Shown: in pieces, positions 36,080 to 48,131 of the stretch | How positions within the stretch are numbered: the first letter of the stretch is position 1 | Layout: the number at the start of each line of letters is the position of its first letter | Source: Gemmatimonadota bacterium | GTDB taxonomy: Bacteria > Gemmatimonadota > Gemmatimonadetes > Gemmatimonadales > Gemmatimonadaceae | Assembly (NCBI GenBank): GCA_016712265.1 | Contig: JADJRJ010000030.1 | Span: 434,001 to 498,000, forward strand | Direction: 5' to 3' | Length of the DNA: 64,000 nt | Position numbers and translations under genes: made by a program | The notes under the pieces: generated by a model | The model's input: the letters and a program-made list of their open reading frames with translations, nothing else | The model's database searches: none | Told to the model about the DNA's origin: nothing

Positions 36080-36547
36080 ATGGGAGTCTCATCGCTGGAA
36101 GCTGTTGTGGAGCAAGTACTTGGCGAGCTCGGTTTCGAGCTCGTCGAGTTGCGCCGTGGCGGCACCTCGCGACGTCCCGTGCTGGATGTGCGGATCGAGC
36201 GGGTCGACCGCGTCAAGGTGACCATCGAGGATTGTGCGCGGACGTCGCGAGCCTTGGAGGCGCAGCTCGACGGCAGCGAGTTGGTGAGCCCGGACTATAC
36301 GCTTGAGGTGTCGTCGCCGGGGGTTGAGCGGCGCTTGCGTCACGCGGAGGACTGGCGTCGGTTTTCTGGCCGAAGGGCCCGTGTGTTGGCGCCGTCGTTG
36401 GGAGGGCGTGTCGAGGTTGAGCTGGTCGGTGTCGATGAACAGGCTGGGCAGGAGATTGGAGTCGTGCGCGACCTCAAGGGCGAGGAGCAACGGGTGCCCC
36501 TCGCGGACGTGAAAGAGGCTCGCTTGGTGCTCGTGTGGAACAACTGA
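36080..36547 (+). CDS. rimP: ribosome maturation factor RimP
   Basis: Needed for late 30S assembly. 155 residues from ATG 36080. N-terminal alpha/beta domain with LGELGFELVELRRG and VEDCAR-like VTIEDCARTSRALE, then SPDYTLEVSSPGVERRL, the best family signature, and a C-terminal SH3-like barrel. The frame extends upstream to 36026 through the terminator, which rules that start out. First gene of the rimP-nusA-L7Ae-infB operon. Confidence 0.95.
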   Translation: MGVSSLEAVVEQVLGELGFELVELRRGGTSRRPVLDVRIERVDRVKVTIEDCARTSRALEAQLDGSELVSPDYTLEVSSPGVERRLRHAEDWRRFSGRRARVLAPSLGGRVEVELVGVDEQAGQEIGVVRDLKGEEQRVPLADVKEARLVLVWNN

Positions 36548-36557
36548 GGATGATGGC

Positions 36558-37877
36558 ATGAGCGGAACCGCAGAAATCCTGGCCGCGATTCGCGAACTGG
36601 CGCACATCAAGCAGCTGGATCGCACCGAATTGCATGGCCTGTTGCAGGACGGCATCCATGCCGCCCTGGCCAAGAAGCATGGCCCCAATGTGAAGGCCGA
36701 GGTCGAGGTGGATGAGGCGAAGGGAGAGATTCGCATCGTCCTGCTCAAGACTGTGGTGGCCGAGGTGATGGACGCCGGAGCCGAGGTCTCCGTGGAGGAG
36801 GCGCAGTTCGAGGATCCGGAGTTCCAGGTCGGCGACGTGATGGAAATCCCGGTCGACTTTCAAGAGTTTGGCCGGAGCGCGGTGCAGGCCGCCAAGCAGC
36901 GCATCATCCAGCGGGTGCGCGAAGGTGAGCGCACGCGCATCCGGGACGAATTCAGTGGCCGGGTGGGGGAGCTTCTTACGGGCGAAGTGCAGCAAGTGGA
37001 ACGGGGCAAGATCGTGTTGATGCTGCAGAAGTACCGCGAGGCAGAGGCCATCATGCCCTATCGCGAGCAGAATCACCGCGAACACTTCCACACCGGCGAC
37101 CCGATTCGCGCGGTACTCAAGCGCGTCGAGGAGACGCCCAAGGGGCCTCGCTTGATCCTGACGCGTGCGGATCCCCTGTTCGTTCAGGCGCTGTTCAAGC
37201 TGGAGGTTCCGGAGATCCAGCAGGGCATCGTGGAGATTCGGGCCGGGGCACGCGAGGTCGGCAGCCGGACCAAGATCGCCGTCTGGTCGCGGGACGAGAG
37301 CATCGACCCGGTCGGTGCATGCGTGGGGATGAAAGGCGCTCGGGTGCAGGCCGTGGTAAACGAGTTGAATGGCGAGCGCATCGACATCGTGCCGTGGTCG
37401 AGTGACCCCGAGCGTTTTGCGAAGCTCGCCCTGGCTCCTGCCCGGGTGGCACGCGTTTTCTCGGACCCCGAAACCCGGACGATCCAGGCGGTGGTGGACG
37501 AAGACCAGCTCTCGCTTGCTATCGGGCGAAATGGACAGAACGTGCGACTGGCGTCCGAGCTGTCGGGGTGGAAGATCGACCTCTATTCGAGCCGGGAATG
37601 GATGGAACGGGTTGAAGGTCCGGTGTTCCAGCCGTTGCCTGAGGAGGGGGATGTCGGTGGCGATGTGCGCCTCTCGGAGATCGAGGGGTTGCCGCCAGCG
37701 ACGGTCGCCGTGCTCGAGGATGCTGGCTACAAGACGTTCAACGACATCCTCGACTTGGAGCGAGAGGACTTGCTCAAGCTCCCGGGGATTGCGCCGGAAG
37801 AGGCGGATCGCATCATGCGGATGTTGTCCGAATTGACGACGGAAGATGGGAACGCTGAAGCCGGCGGCGAGGGGTAG
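36558..37877 (+). CDS. nusA: transcription termination/antitermination factor NusA
   Basis: Binds RNA polymerase and nascent RNA to modulate pausing, termination and antitermination. 439 residues. N-terminal polymerase-binding domain (about 1-125), S1 domain (GELLTGEVQQVERGKIVLML), KH1 (DPVGACVGMKGARVQAVVNE), KH2 (LSLAIGRNGQNVRLASELSG) and one C-terminal helix-hairpin-helix repeat (EIEGLPPATVAVLEDAGY). The strong terminator in its own operon leader is a plausible target for autoregulation. Confidence 0.98.
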   Translation: MSGTAEILAAIRELAHIKQLDRTELHGLLQDGIHAALAKKHGPNVKAEVEVDEAKGEIRIVLLKTVVAEVMDAGAEVSVEEAQFEDPEFQVGDVMEIPVDFQEFGRSAVQAAKQRIIQRVREGERTRIRDEFSGRVGELLTGEVQQVERGKIVLMLQKYREAEAIMPYREQNHREHFHTGDPIRAVLKRVEETPKGPRLILTRADPLFVQALFKLEVPEIQQGIVEIRAGAREVGSRTKIAVWSRDESIDPVGACVGMKGARVQAVVNELNGERIDIVPWSSDPERFAKLALAPARVARVFSDPETRTIQAVVDEDQLSLAIGRNGQNVRLASELSGWKIDLYSSREWMERVEGPVFQPLPEEGDVGGDVRLSEIEGLPPATVAVLEDAGYKTFNDILDLEREDLLKLPGIAPEEADRIMRMLSELTTEDGNAEAGGEG

Positions 37878-37882
37878 CCGGC

Positions 37883-38242
37883 GTGTTTGCCCCTGAGGTG
37901 CAGCGCAAGTTGCTTGGCCTCATTGGCCTTGGGGCGCGGGCCCGTAACGTGGTGGTCGGGGTGGAGCGCGTGAAGGACGCTGCGCGGCGCGGCAAGGTGA
38001 AGATCGCGTTTGTGGCGCCGGATGCATCGGCCAACAGTCGCGACAAGGTGCTGCCGCTGTTGGAGGCGAAGCGCGTGCAGGTCGTTGAGGGATTGTCGGC
38101 CGTGGAGCTGGGACAGGCGGTAGGCAAGGAGAGTACGGTGGCCGTGGGCGTGATCGACGCGGCGCTGGCAGGTGGGTTACGACGTCTGGTCGAACCCGAT
38201 CGACGTGATGGACGGAACCCGAGTCCCCGGGGGACTCGTTAG
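37883..38242 (+). CDS. L7Ae/L30e-family RNA-binding protein (YlxQ-like)
   Basis: 119 residues from GTG 37883. LLGLIGLGARARNVVVGVERV and KIAFVAPDASANSRDKV match the L7Ae/L30e/YlxQ fold that binds kink-turn-like RNA. In many bacteria the order is rimP-nusA-ylxR-ylxQ-infB; here ylxR is absent and this gene follows nusA after 5 bases. The stop TAG is part of CGTTAGGA, which also provides the infB ribosome-binding site. The C-terminal tail is basic and divergent. Confidence 0.85.
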   Translation: MFAPEVQRKLLGLIGLGARARNVVVGVERVKDAARRGKVKIAFVAPDASANSRDKVLPLLEAKRVQVVEGLSAVELGQAVGKESTVAVGVIDAALAGGLRRLVEPDRRDGRNPSPRGTR

Positions 38243-38246
38243 GAGG
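38241..38246 (+). promoter_or_regulatory. ribosome-binding site deciding the infB TTG start
   Basis: AGGAGG at 38241-38246 lies 5 bases before TTG 38252. It is the strongest Shine-Dalgarno in this operon and supports the rare TTG start over any downstream ATG. Confidence 0.75.
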
Positions 38247-38251
38247 TTCGT

Positions 38252-40975
<2,724 letters not shown>

Positions 40976-41016
40976 GGAGTGGGGGCGCGCTCACGGGCCG
41001 CCCCGCATCGTGCCCG

Positions 41017-41400
41017 ATGGCTGGAGATTCCCGACGTCCCGACCGTGTGGCTGAGGCCATTCGCGAGCAAGTGGCGACCTTCCTGGCAGAGGGCGTCAAG
41101 GACCCCCGTGTCACGGGCATCGTGACGGTCACGGGGGTGGATGTCACGCGCGACCTGCGCACGGCCAAGGTCTATGTGAGCATCATGGGGGAGGACGCCG
41201 TGAAATCCTCCACGCTGGAGGGGCTGCACTCGGTGGCCTCGCACCTGCGCAGCCGGTTGGGCCGCAGCCTTCGGCTGCACTCCGCACCGACCATCGAGTT
41301 CCGTCTCGATGCGACGGTCGCACACGCCGCGCGCATCGAGTCGTTGCTCGCGCGAATCCGTGACGGGGCGCCAGGCGACGATGCGAGCGACCTCGACTGA
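41017..41400 (+). CDS. rbfA: 30S ribosome-binding factor RbfA
   Basis: Cold-shock 16S rRNA maturation factor, 127 residues, KH fold. RVAEAIREQVATFLAEGVKDPRV and VTGVDVTRDLRTAKVYVSI are the family signatures, and LHSAPTIEFRLDATVAHAARI closes the domain. ATG 41017 is 41 bases after the infB stop; the frame upstream is arginine-rich and overlaps infB, so it is not used. The last 20 bases overlap truB. Confidence 0.95.
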   Translation: MAGDSRRPDRVAEAIREQVATFLAEGVKDPRVTGIVTVTGVDVTRDLRTAKVYVSIMGEDAVKSSTLEGLHSVASHLRSRLGRSLRLHSAPTIEFRLDATVAHAARIESLLARIRDGAPGDDASDLD

Positions 41401-42244
41401 CGCACTCGTCCTCGTCGACAAGCCGGCGGGGGTGACGTCGTTCGATGTCGTGCGGCAGGTCGGTCGTGCGGTCGGGACGCGCCGGGTGGGGCACGCCGGA
41501 ACCCTGGATCCGTTCGCCACGGGACTGCTCGTGGTCATGAGTGGGGTCGCCACCCGCTGCATTCGATTTGTCTCGACGGAACCCAAGGTGTACCTCGCCA
41601 CTATTTCCTTCGGCACCGAGCGCGACACCGACGACGTCACGGGGCAGGTCACGCGTGACGCGGCGCCACCCTCCCTCGAGGCGATCCGGGACGCGCTGCC
41701 CGGGTTGACCGGGGTGCTCGCGCAGGTCCCGCCGGCGTATTCCGCGAAGAAGGTGGATGGACAGCGGGCGTATGCGTTGGCCCGCGGCGGGGCAACGGTC
41801 ACGCTCGCGGCGTCCCGCGTGACCGTCCATCAGTGGGAGGAGGTGGCATGGGGGGAAGGGCAGCTGGTCGCCCGCGTGACGTGCGGAACAGGGACGTACA
41901 TTCGCGCCTTGGCGCGTGACCTTGGCCGCACGACGGGTTCAGCGGCCCACCTTTCGTCGCTGCGGCGCGAGCGCAGCGGTCCGTTTCACGTTGATGAGGC
42001 CACTTCGTGGGAGGCGCTGCGCCGGGGCGAGGCCGGGGCGCGGGCTCCATTGGATGCGCTTCGCGAGCTGCCCGTGGTGACCCTGGACGCCACCGAGGCC
42101 GCCCGGGCCAGACATGGGGCGACCGTTGCCCGCCCAGAGTCGCTGGAAGCGGCCGCCGCGGTCCTGTGCGGGCCCCAGGGGGAATGGCTCGGGATCGCCC
42201 GCGTGTCCCAGGGCGTGGTATATCCGATCGTGGTGCATGGTTGA
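41381..42244 (+). CDS. truB: tRNA pseudouridine-55 synthase TruB
   Basis: Makes pseudouridine 55 in the T-loop of tRNAs. 287 residues from ATG 41381. The opening LVLVDKPAGVTSFDVV and the catalytic loop GHAGTLDPFATGLL (Asp43) are canonical; later come YSAKKVDGQRAYALAR and CGTGTYIRALARDLG. It overlaps rbfA by 20 bases and ribF by 8, the usual rbfA-truB-ribF order. Confidence 0.97.
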   Translation: MRATSTDALVLVDKPAGVTSFDVVRQVGRAVGTRRVGHAGTLDPFATGLLVVMSGVATRCIRFVSTEPKVYLATISFGTERDTDDVTGQVTRDAAPPSLEAIRDALPGLTGVLAQVPPAYSAKKVDGQRAYALARGGATVTLAASRVTVHQWEEVAWGEGQLVARVTCGTGTYIRALARDLGRTTGSAAHLSSLRRERSGPFHVDEATSWEALRRGEAGARAPLDALRELPVVTLDATEAARARHGATVARPESLEAAAAVLCGPQGEWLGIARVSQGVVYPIVVHG

Positions 42245-43160
42245 GAGCGGCCTCCCCCCGGACGTGACCGCGACGGTAGTGACCGTGGGGTCCTTTGATG
42301 GCGTGCACCGAGGCCATCAGGACGTGCTCGCGCGACTCGTCGCACGGGGTCACGAACGGGGGCTTCCGACCGTCCTCGTGACCTTCGAACCGCATCCCCT
42401 CGAGGTGGTGAACCCCGGGGCCGCGCCGCCGCTGCTGACGGTGGGTGATGAAAAGGTGGAGGTGCTGGTGGAAAGCGGCATCGATTACCTCGCCGTCGTG
42501 CCGTTCACCTCCGCGCTCGCCGCCCTGGATGCCCCATCTTTCGTTGACCGAGTGCTTGTCGATCGGTTCCGGGTGGCGCACCTGCTCATGGGGCATGACC
42601 ATGCGTTCGGCCGGAATCGCGCCGGCAATCCCGACGTGTTGCGCCACCTTGGGTCATCGCGGGGTTTTTCGGTGGAAGTCGTGACGGCGGTGACCAGCGG
42701 AGGCGGGCACCCGATTTCCTCGACGTTCCTGCGCCGCGCAGTGGCTGGGGGCGACCTGGCGCGGGCCGCCGAGGGGCTGGGGCGTCCGTACTCGATGGGG
42801 GGCCGTGTGGTGACCGGTGCCCAGCGCGGGCGGCTCCTGGGCTTCCCCACGATCAACGTGCCGGTGTTGTCCTCGCGGAAACTGCTGCCGCCGCTTGGGG
42901 TGTATGCGGTGCGGGTACAGACGCCGCAGGGGGCGTTTGGCGGGATGCTGAACCTTGGGGGCCGTCCGACGTTTGACGATGCCGAGGTCGCGCTGGAAGT
43001 GCACCTGTTTGATGCGACGGGAGATTTCTACGATCGGCGGGTCCGCATCGATTTCGTTGCGCGCTTGCGCGCGGTGGAGCGGTTTGCCTCGCCGGAGGCG
43101 CTGGTGGCGCAACTGCGGCGGGATGAGGTGGCGGCGCGCGCGGCCCTGGCCACAACCTAA
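42237..43160 (+). CDS. ribF: bifunctional riboflavin kinase / FAD synthetase
   Basis: Converts riboflavin to FMN and FMN to FAD. 307 residues. The adenylyltransferase domain has VTVGSFDGVHRGHQ and FEPHPLEVV, then LLMGHDHAFGRNRAG and ISSTFLRRAV. The C-terminal kinase domain has GRVVTGAQRGRLLGFPTINV. ATG 42237 overlaps the truB stop. The stop TAA lies in ACCTAACG. dut follows after 12 bases. Confidence 0.97.
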   Translation: MVESGLPPDVTATVVTVGSFDGVHRGHQDVLARLVARGHERGLPTVLVTFEPHPLEVVNPGAAPPLLTVGDEKVEVLVESGIDYLAVVPFTSALAALDAPSFVDRVLVDRFRVAHLLMGHDHAFGRNRAGNPDVLRHLGSSRGFSVEVVTAVTSGGGHPISSTFLRRAVAGGDLARAAEGLGRPYSMGGRVVTGAQRGRLLGFPTINVPVLSSRKLLPPLGVYAVRVQTPQGAFGGMLNLGGRPTFDDAEVALEVHLFDATGDFYDRRVRIDFVARLRAVERFASPEALVAQLRRDEVAARAALATT

Positions 43161-43172
43161 CGAGGATTGACC

Positions 43173-43673
43173 ATGCAGATTCGTGTCCGGCGGTTGCCGC
43201 ACAATATGGACCTGCCGCTGCCCGCGAGACAAACGGCTGGCAGCGCTGGGTACGATGTGTGCTCGGCGGAACCGGAGTTCACCCTCGCGCCTGGGGAGCG
43301 GCGGGCCGTGGCCACCGGGCTGGTGATCGAGTTGCCGCCGGGTATTGAGATGCAGATCCGTCCCCGCTCGGGCCTGGCGCTGAAGCACGGCCTGGTGGTG
43401 CCTAACGCGCCGGGAACGATCGACCCGGATTATCGCGGCGAGCTGCAGGTGATCGTCTGGAACCTCGGGGTGGCGCCAATGGTCGTTAGGCGGGGGGATC
43501 GGATCGCCCAGGCGGTGTTCGCCCGCTTCGAGACCCCGGTGCTGGAGGTCGCAGAGGCCCTTGAGGTAACGGAGCGGGGGGAGGGGGGCTTTGGGAGCAC
43601 GGGGGTGTCGGGGGACGCCAGGGCTTTCGGGGGTCCCGAGGGGTCCTCGGCGGGCTCGTCCGGTCGCACCTAG
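43173..43673 (+). CDS. dut: dUTP diphosphatase
   Basis: Hydrolyses dUTP to dUMP to keep uracil out of DNA. All five trimeric dUTPase motifs are present: AGYD, RPRSGLALKHG, NAPGTIDPDYRGEL, RGDRIAQAVF and the P-loop-like GEGGFGSTG. 166 residues, about 15-20 longer than usual because of a Gly/Ser-rich tail after motif 5. ATG 43173 with ACGAGGA upstream is preferred to TTG 43167. The gene contains one CGTTAGGC in each orientation. Confidence 0.95.
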   Translation: MQIRVRRLPHNMDLPLPARQTAGSAGYDVCSAEPEFTLAPGERRAVATGLVIELPPGIEMQIRPRSGLALKHGLVVPNAPGTIDPDYRGELQVIVWNLGVAPMVVRRGDRIAQAVFARFETPVLEVAEALEVTERGEGGFGSTGVSGDARAFGGPEGSSAGSSGRT

Positions 43674-43692
43674 GTTGTGATCTACCAACGCC

Positions 43693-43721
43693 TTGCACCG
43701 CTTCACCTGCTCCGATAACTT
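43693..43721 (+). promoter_or_regulatory. candidate promoter of the mreBCD operon
   Basis: TTGCAC (43693-43698), 17-base spacer, TAACTT (43716-43721), in the 119-base gap between dut and mreB. The remainder of the gap is C-rich with no clear structure. Confidence 0.5.
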
Positions 43722-43792
43722 AAAGGCGCTTCACCCCTGGAAGCCCCCCAAGTCCACCGGCGCCCGCCCAGGCGCCAGGGTGTATTACATAC

Positions 43793-44830
<1,038 letters not shown>

Positions 44831-44842
44831 CGAGGAATCGTC

Positions 44843-45880
44843 ATGGCGCGTGCGGCGAAAGCCGGCACCCGGATCGACGCGGCGCTCCTGGTGGCGTCCG
44901 CGTTGGTCGCGGTGATGGCCATGGTGCTCCCCGGGGGTACGCGCGATGCCGTGGCCGCAGCGCTCCAGCGAAGCCTTGCGCGCCCCCTGCTGGCGCTGCA
45001 GCAGCAGTCCGAGCGCGCACGCGCGGCCCTGGCGGAGCGCGACAATATCGTCCAGCGACTCGATTCGCTCGCGCTGCGTGACGTCGCCCATCGGCAATTG
45101 GCCGCGGAGAACGCGACCTTGCGCGGGTTGCTCGGGATTGGCGCGGAAGTGCGGACCGGGTTCACCCCGGCCACCGCGCTGCACGGGCACCTCCCTGGTG
45201 AGAGCCACACGCTCGTCCTGACGGCCGGTCGCCGTGATGGGGTGTTCGCGAACAGCGCCGTCGTCGCGCCGGAGGGGTTGGTCGGCCGGCTGACCTTCGT
45301 GGACGAACGCACGAGTCATGCGATCCTGTGGTCGCACCCCAACTTCCGCGCCTCGGCGATGTCCGCCGACGGGCAAACGGTGGGGATCGTGGCCCCGCAC
45401 CTCACCGGCCAGGCGAGCAGCGCCTGTCGCGGGTTGGATGAGATAGCCTGTGCCGAACCAGACCGCATGTTACTCGAGTTGCGGGGCGTCGCGTACCGCG
45501 ATGCGCTGGATTCAGGGACGACGATTGTCACGACCGGACTCGGCGGCGTCTTTCCGCGGGGCATTGTGGTCGGGCGGGTGATCGGGGAGGTCCCGACGAC
45601 CGCGCAGTGGACGCGGACCTACCTCCTGCGTGCAGCAGCACACCCTGCCTGGGTCTCGGCGGTCCTCATCTTGTCCCCGTCGGTCCAGGGGAACGACCTG
45701 TCCGGTGCCTGGCCGGATTCGTCCGCCGCCGAGGCCGCGCGGGCACGAGCGGTGGCCGCCGGTGACTCGTTGCGCCAGCTCAACGACGCGGCGCGCCTGG
45801 CCGAGATGCAGCGGGTCACGGATTCCATCGCGGCTGCCGGCGGCGCGGCACTGCGTGACTCTGGGCGGAGGGTGCCATGA
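44843..45880 (+). CDS. mreC: rod shape-determining protein MreC
   Basis: Periplasmic scaffold linking MreB/MreD to PBP2. 345 residues: one N-terminal membrane segment (about 13-30), a coiled coil (about 45-90), then the double beta-barrel domain with LTAGRRDGVFANSAVVAPEGLVG, DALDSGTTIVTTGLGGVFPRGI and VGRVIGEV. A 60-residue Ala/Arg-rich tail follows. ATGA overlap with mreD. Confidence 0.93.
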   Translation: MARAAKAGTRIDAALLVASALVAVMAMVLPGGTRDAVAAALQRSLARPLLALQQQSERARAALAERDNIVQRLDSLALRDVAHRQLAAENATLRGLLGIGAEVRTGFTPATALHGHLPGESHTLVLTAGRRDGVFANSAVVAPEGLVGRLTFVDERTSHAILWSHPNFRASAMSADGQTVGIVAPHLTGQASSACRGLDEIACAEPDRMLLELRGVAYRDALDSGTTIVTTGLGGVFPRGIVVGRVIGEVPTTAQWTRTYLLRAAAHPAWVSAVLILSPSVQGNDLSGAWPDSSAAEAARARAVAAGDSLRQLNDAARLAEMQRVTDSIAAAGGAALRDSGRRVP

Positions 45881-46362
45881 ACAGCCGCGGCCTCCGCACC
45901 CTGTTGCTGTGCGTCTTCCTGATCATCCTGCACTTCTCGGTGACACCACTCGTCGCGTGGCGGGTGACGCCGGACTTCCTGGTGATTGCCGTACTCCTCG
46001 CGGCCGTGCGATTGCGCCCAGGCGTCGCGGCGGTGACGGGACTCGTCGTTGGGTTGTTGGGCGATGCGCTGCTTCCCGAGGCCTTCGGCGTGGGGGCCTT
46101 CACACTGACCGTGCTCGGCTTCACCGCGTCGTGGCTGAAGGCGGTGTTCTTCTCCGACAACGTGATGCTGCACGCCGTCTTCTTCTTCGGCGGCAAGTGG
46201 GCCCATGACGTAGTCTCGGTGGTGCTGCGGCAGCAAGTCGGTTGGGGGGATGGGGCCGCGCAGCTGCTGCTCTGGTCACCGCTGGCGGCGGCCGTGACGG
46301 CGCTGGCGGGGCTCGTCCTGCTCGTGTTGTTTCGCGGAATCCTCGAACCGCCCGGGACATGA
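45877..46362 (+). CDS. mreD: rod shape-determining protein MreD
   Basis: 161 residues, five or so membrane segments. Family features are weak as usual: FSVTPLVAWRVTPDFLVIAV near the start and GLLGDALLPEAFGVGAF in the middle. Assigned mainly by size, hydrophobicity and position between mreC and the PBP2 gene. Start overlaps mreC by ATGA and its stop overlaps mrdA by ATGA. Confidence 0.9.
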   Translation: MNSRGLRTLLLCVFLIILHFSVTPLVAWRVTPDFLVIAVLLAAVRLRPGVAAVTGLVVGLLGDALLPEAFGVGAFTLTVLGFTASWLKAVFFSDNVMLHAVFFFGGKWAHDVVSVVLRQQVGWGDGAAQLLLWSPLAAAVTALAGLVLLVLFRGILEPPGT

Positions 46363-48131
46363 GCTTCCATCCGAACGACATCCAGCGACGTGGGGTCGCT
46401 GCGACGGCGGCGATCCTCGTGGCCATGACCGCCCTGGGCAGCGCGTTCTTTCGCGCGCAGGTGCTCGACGATGCGGCCTACCGACTCTCCTCGGAGCGCA
46501 ATCGCTTGCGGCAGGTACCGCTGCCTGCCGCGCGTGGGGTCATCTACGATCGACACGGTGAGATCATCGCGGAGAACGTTCCCGGGTACTCGGTGTCGAT
46601 CCTTGGCGCCTCCGCGGATTCCCTGCGATCGACGCTGGTCGCGCTGACGCGCATCCTTCCGCTCAGCGAGGGGGAGGTCAATCGCGCGGTGCAACGATTC
46701 CGGAAGGATCCCAACCGGCCCACGGTGATCCTGTCCGACGCCTCGTATGACCAGGTGGCGGTGCTCGAGGAACATCGCGTCGAGTTTCCAAGCCTCATCA
46801 TCCAATCCGCACCCAAGCGGTATTACCCTGATGGCCCCGCAGTGGCGGCCTTCACGGGGTACACGGGCCAGATCCGGGATACCGAACTCGGCACGGAGGC
46901 GTTTGAGGGATACAAGAGTGGCCAGGAGATCGGTCGGTCGGGGCTCGAGCGTCAGTACGAGGCCGAATTGCGGGGACGCGAAGGCAGCCGATTCGTTGAG
47001 GTGGACGCCCGCGGTCGCGTGGTGCGTGATGGCGCCGACCGCGATTTCGACGCCCCGGTCTCGGGCCAGGTGCTCAAGACCAACATCGACCTCGACCTCC
47101 AGCGGTTCATAGCGAATTATCTGGGCGATACGCTGGCGGCTGGGGTTGTCGCCATCGAGCCGAAGACGGGGGCGGTACTCGCGCTGCATAGCTCTCCCTC
47201 GTTTGACCCGAATCGGTTCATCGGGGGGATCCAGCAGGAGTACTGGGACGAGCTGAACGCGGACAAGGTGCGGTTGCCGTTGTACAACAAGGCGATGCAG
47301 GGGCTGTATCCCCCAGCGTCCACCTTCAAGCTCGCCACCGCCGCCCTGGCGCTGCAGGATGGCCTCGTGGACTTCGATAGCCGGATGCCGCGGCCTTGCA
47401 CGGGCGGCTATGTCTACGGCTCTCGATCATGGGGGTGCTGGGACAAGGGCGGACATGGCGCCGTCACGCTGAGCGAGGCCATCGCGAAGTCGTGTGACGT
47501 CTATTTCTACCAGCTGGGTCTGCGGATGTCGCTCTCGCGCCTGCTCGCCGGCGGCGTGAGCCTGAAGATGGGGGAACGCTCCGGAATCGACCTGCCAAGC
47601 GAAGTGAAGCCTCTGTGGCCCGCCAGCACGGCGTACCTGGACTCCACGTTCGGGAGAGGCAACTGGAGTAACGGGGAAACGCTGAACCTGTCGATCGGCC
47701 AGGGGAAGAACTCGCAAACCGTGCTGAACATGGCGCGCTTCTACACCGCGCTCGCCACCGACGGATTCGCCGCCACGCCCGAGGTCGTCGCCCGATCCCC
47801 CGAGCGAACCCAAATCCTGAAGCTGACCCCGGCCCAGTTCGCCGGTTTGCGCGCGGCGATGGGCGATGTGGTCTCAGGCCGCGGGACCGCGGGCAGCGCC
47901 GCCATCGACGGAGTTCAGCTGGCAGGCAAGACGGGGACCGCACAGAACGAGACCTCGCGTGACCATGCCTGGTTTGTCGGCATGGCCCCGCAGGATGACC
48001 CGACGATCGTGGTCGCGGTGATGCTCTGGCAGGGTGAACACGGCTATGCGGCAGCGCGGATCGCCTCGAAGATCATCTCGCACTTCTTCAAGCGCCCGGC
48101 GATCGAGCCGGCCAACGTGGTGGGCAATTGA
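46359..48131 (+). CDS. mrdA: penicillin-binding protein 2 (elongasome transpeptidase)
   Basis: Crosslinks new lateral-wall peptidoglycan with RodA. 590 residues. N-terminal membrane anchor (about 13-33), the pedestal domain with PAARGVIYDRHGEIIAENVP, and the transpeptidase domain with Ser321 in PASTFKLA, the SxN-equivalent KSCDVYFYQLG, and the KTG triad at 524-526 (GKTGTAQN). ATG 46359 overlaps the mreD stop; a longer frame to 46242 runs inside mreD and is rejected. Confidence 0.96.
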   Translation: MSFHPNDIQRRGVAATAAILVAMTALGSAFFRAQVLDDAAYRLSSERNRLRQVPLPAARGVIYDRHGEIIAENVPGYSVSILGASADSLRSTLVALTRILPLSEGEVNRAVQRFRKDPNRPTVILSDASYDQVAVLEEHRVEFPSLIIQSAPKRYYPDGPAVAAFTGYTGQIRDTELGTEAFEGYKSGQEIGRSGLERQYEAELRGREGSRFVEVDARGRVVRDGADRDFDAPVSGQVLKTNIDLDLQRFIANYLGDTLAAGVVAIEPKTGAVLALHSSPSFDPNRFIGGIQQEYWDELNADKVRLPLYNKAMQGLYPPASTFKLATAALALQDGLVDFDSRMPRPCTGGYVYGSRSWGCWDKGGHGAVTLSEAIAKSCDVYFYQLGLRMSLSRLLAGGVSLKMGERSGIDLPSEVKPLWPASTAYLDSTFGRGNWSNGETLNLSIGQGKNSQTVLNMARFYTALATDGFAATPEVVARSPERTQILKLTPAQFAGLRAAMGDVVSGRGTAGSAAIDGVQLAGKTGTAQNETSRDHAWFVGMAPQDDPTIVVAVMLWQGEHGYAAARIASKIISHFFKRPAIEPANVVGN

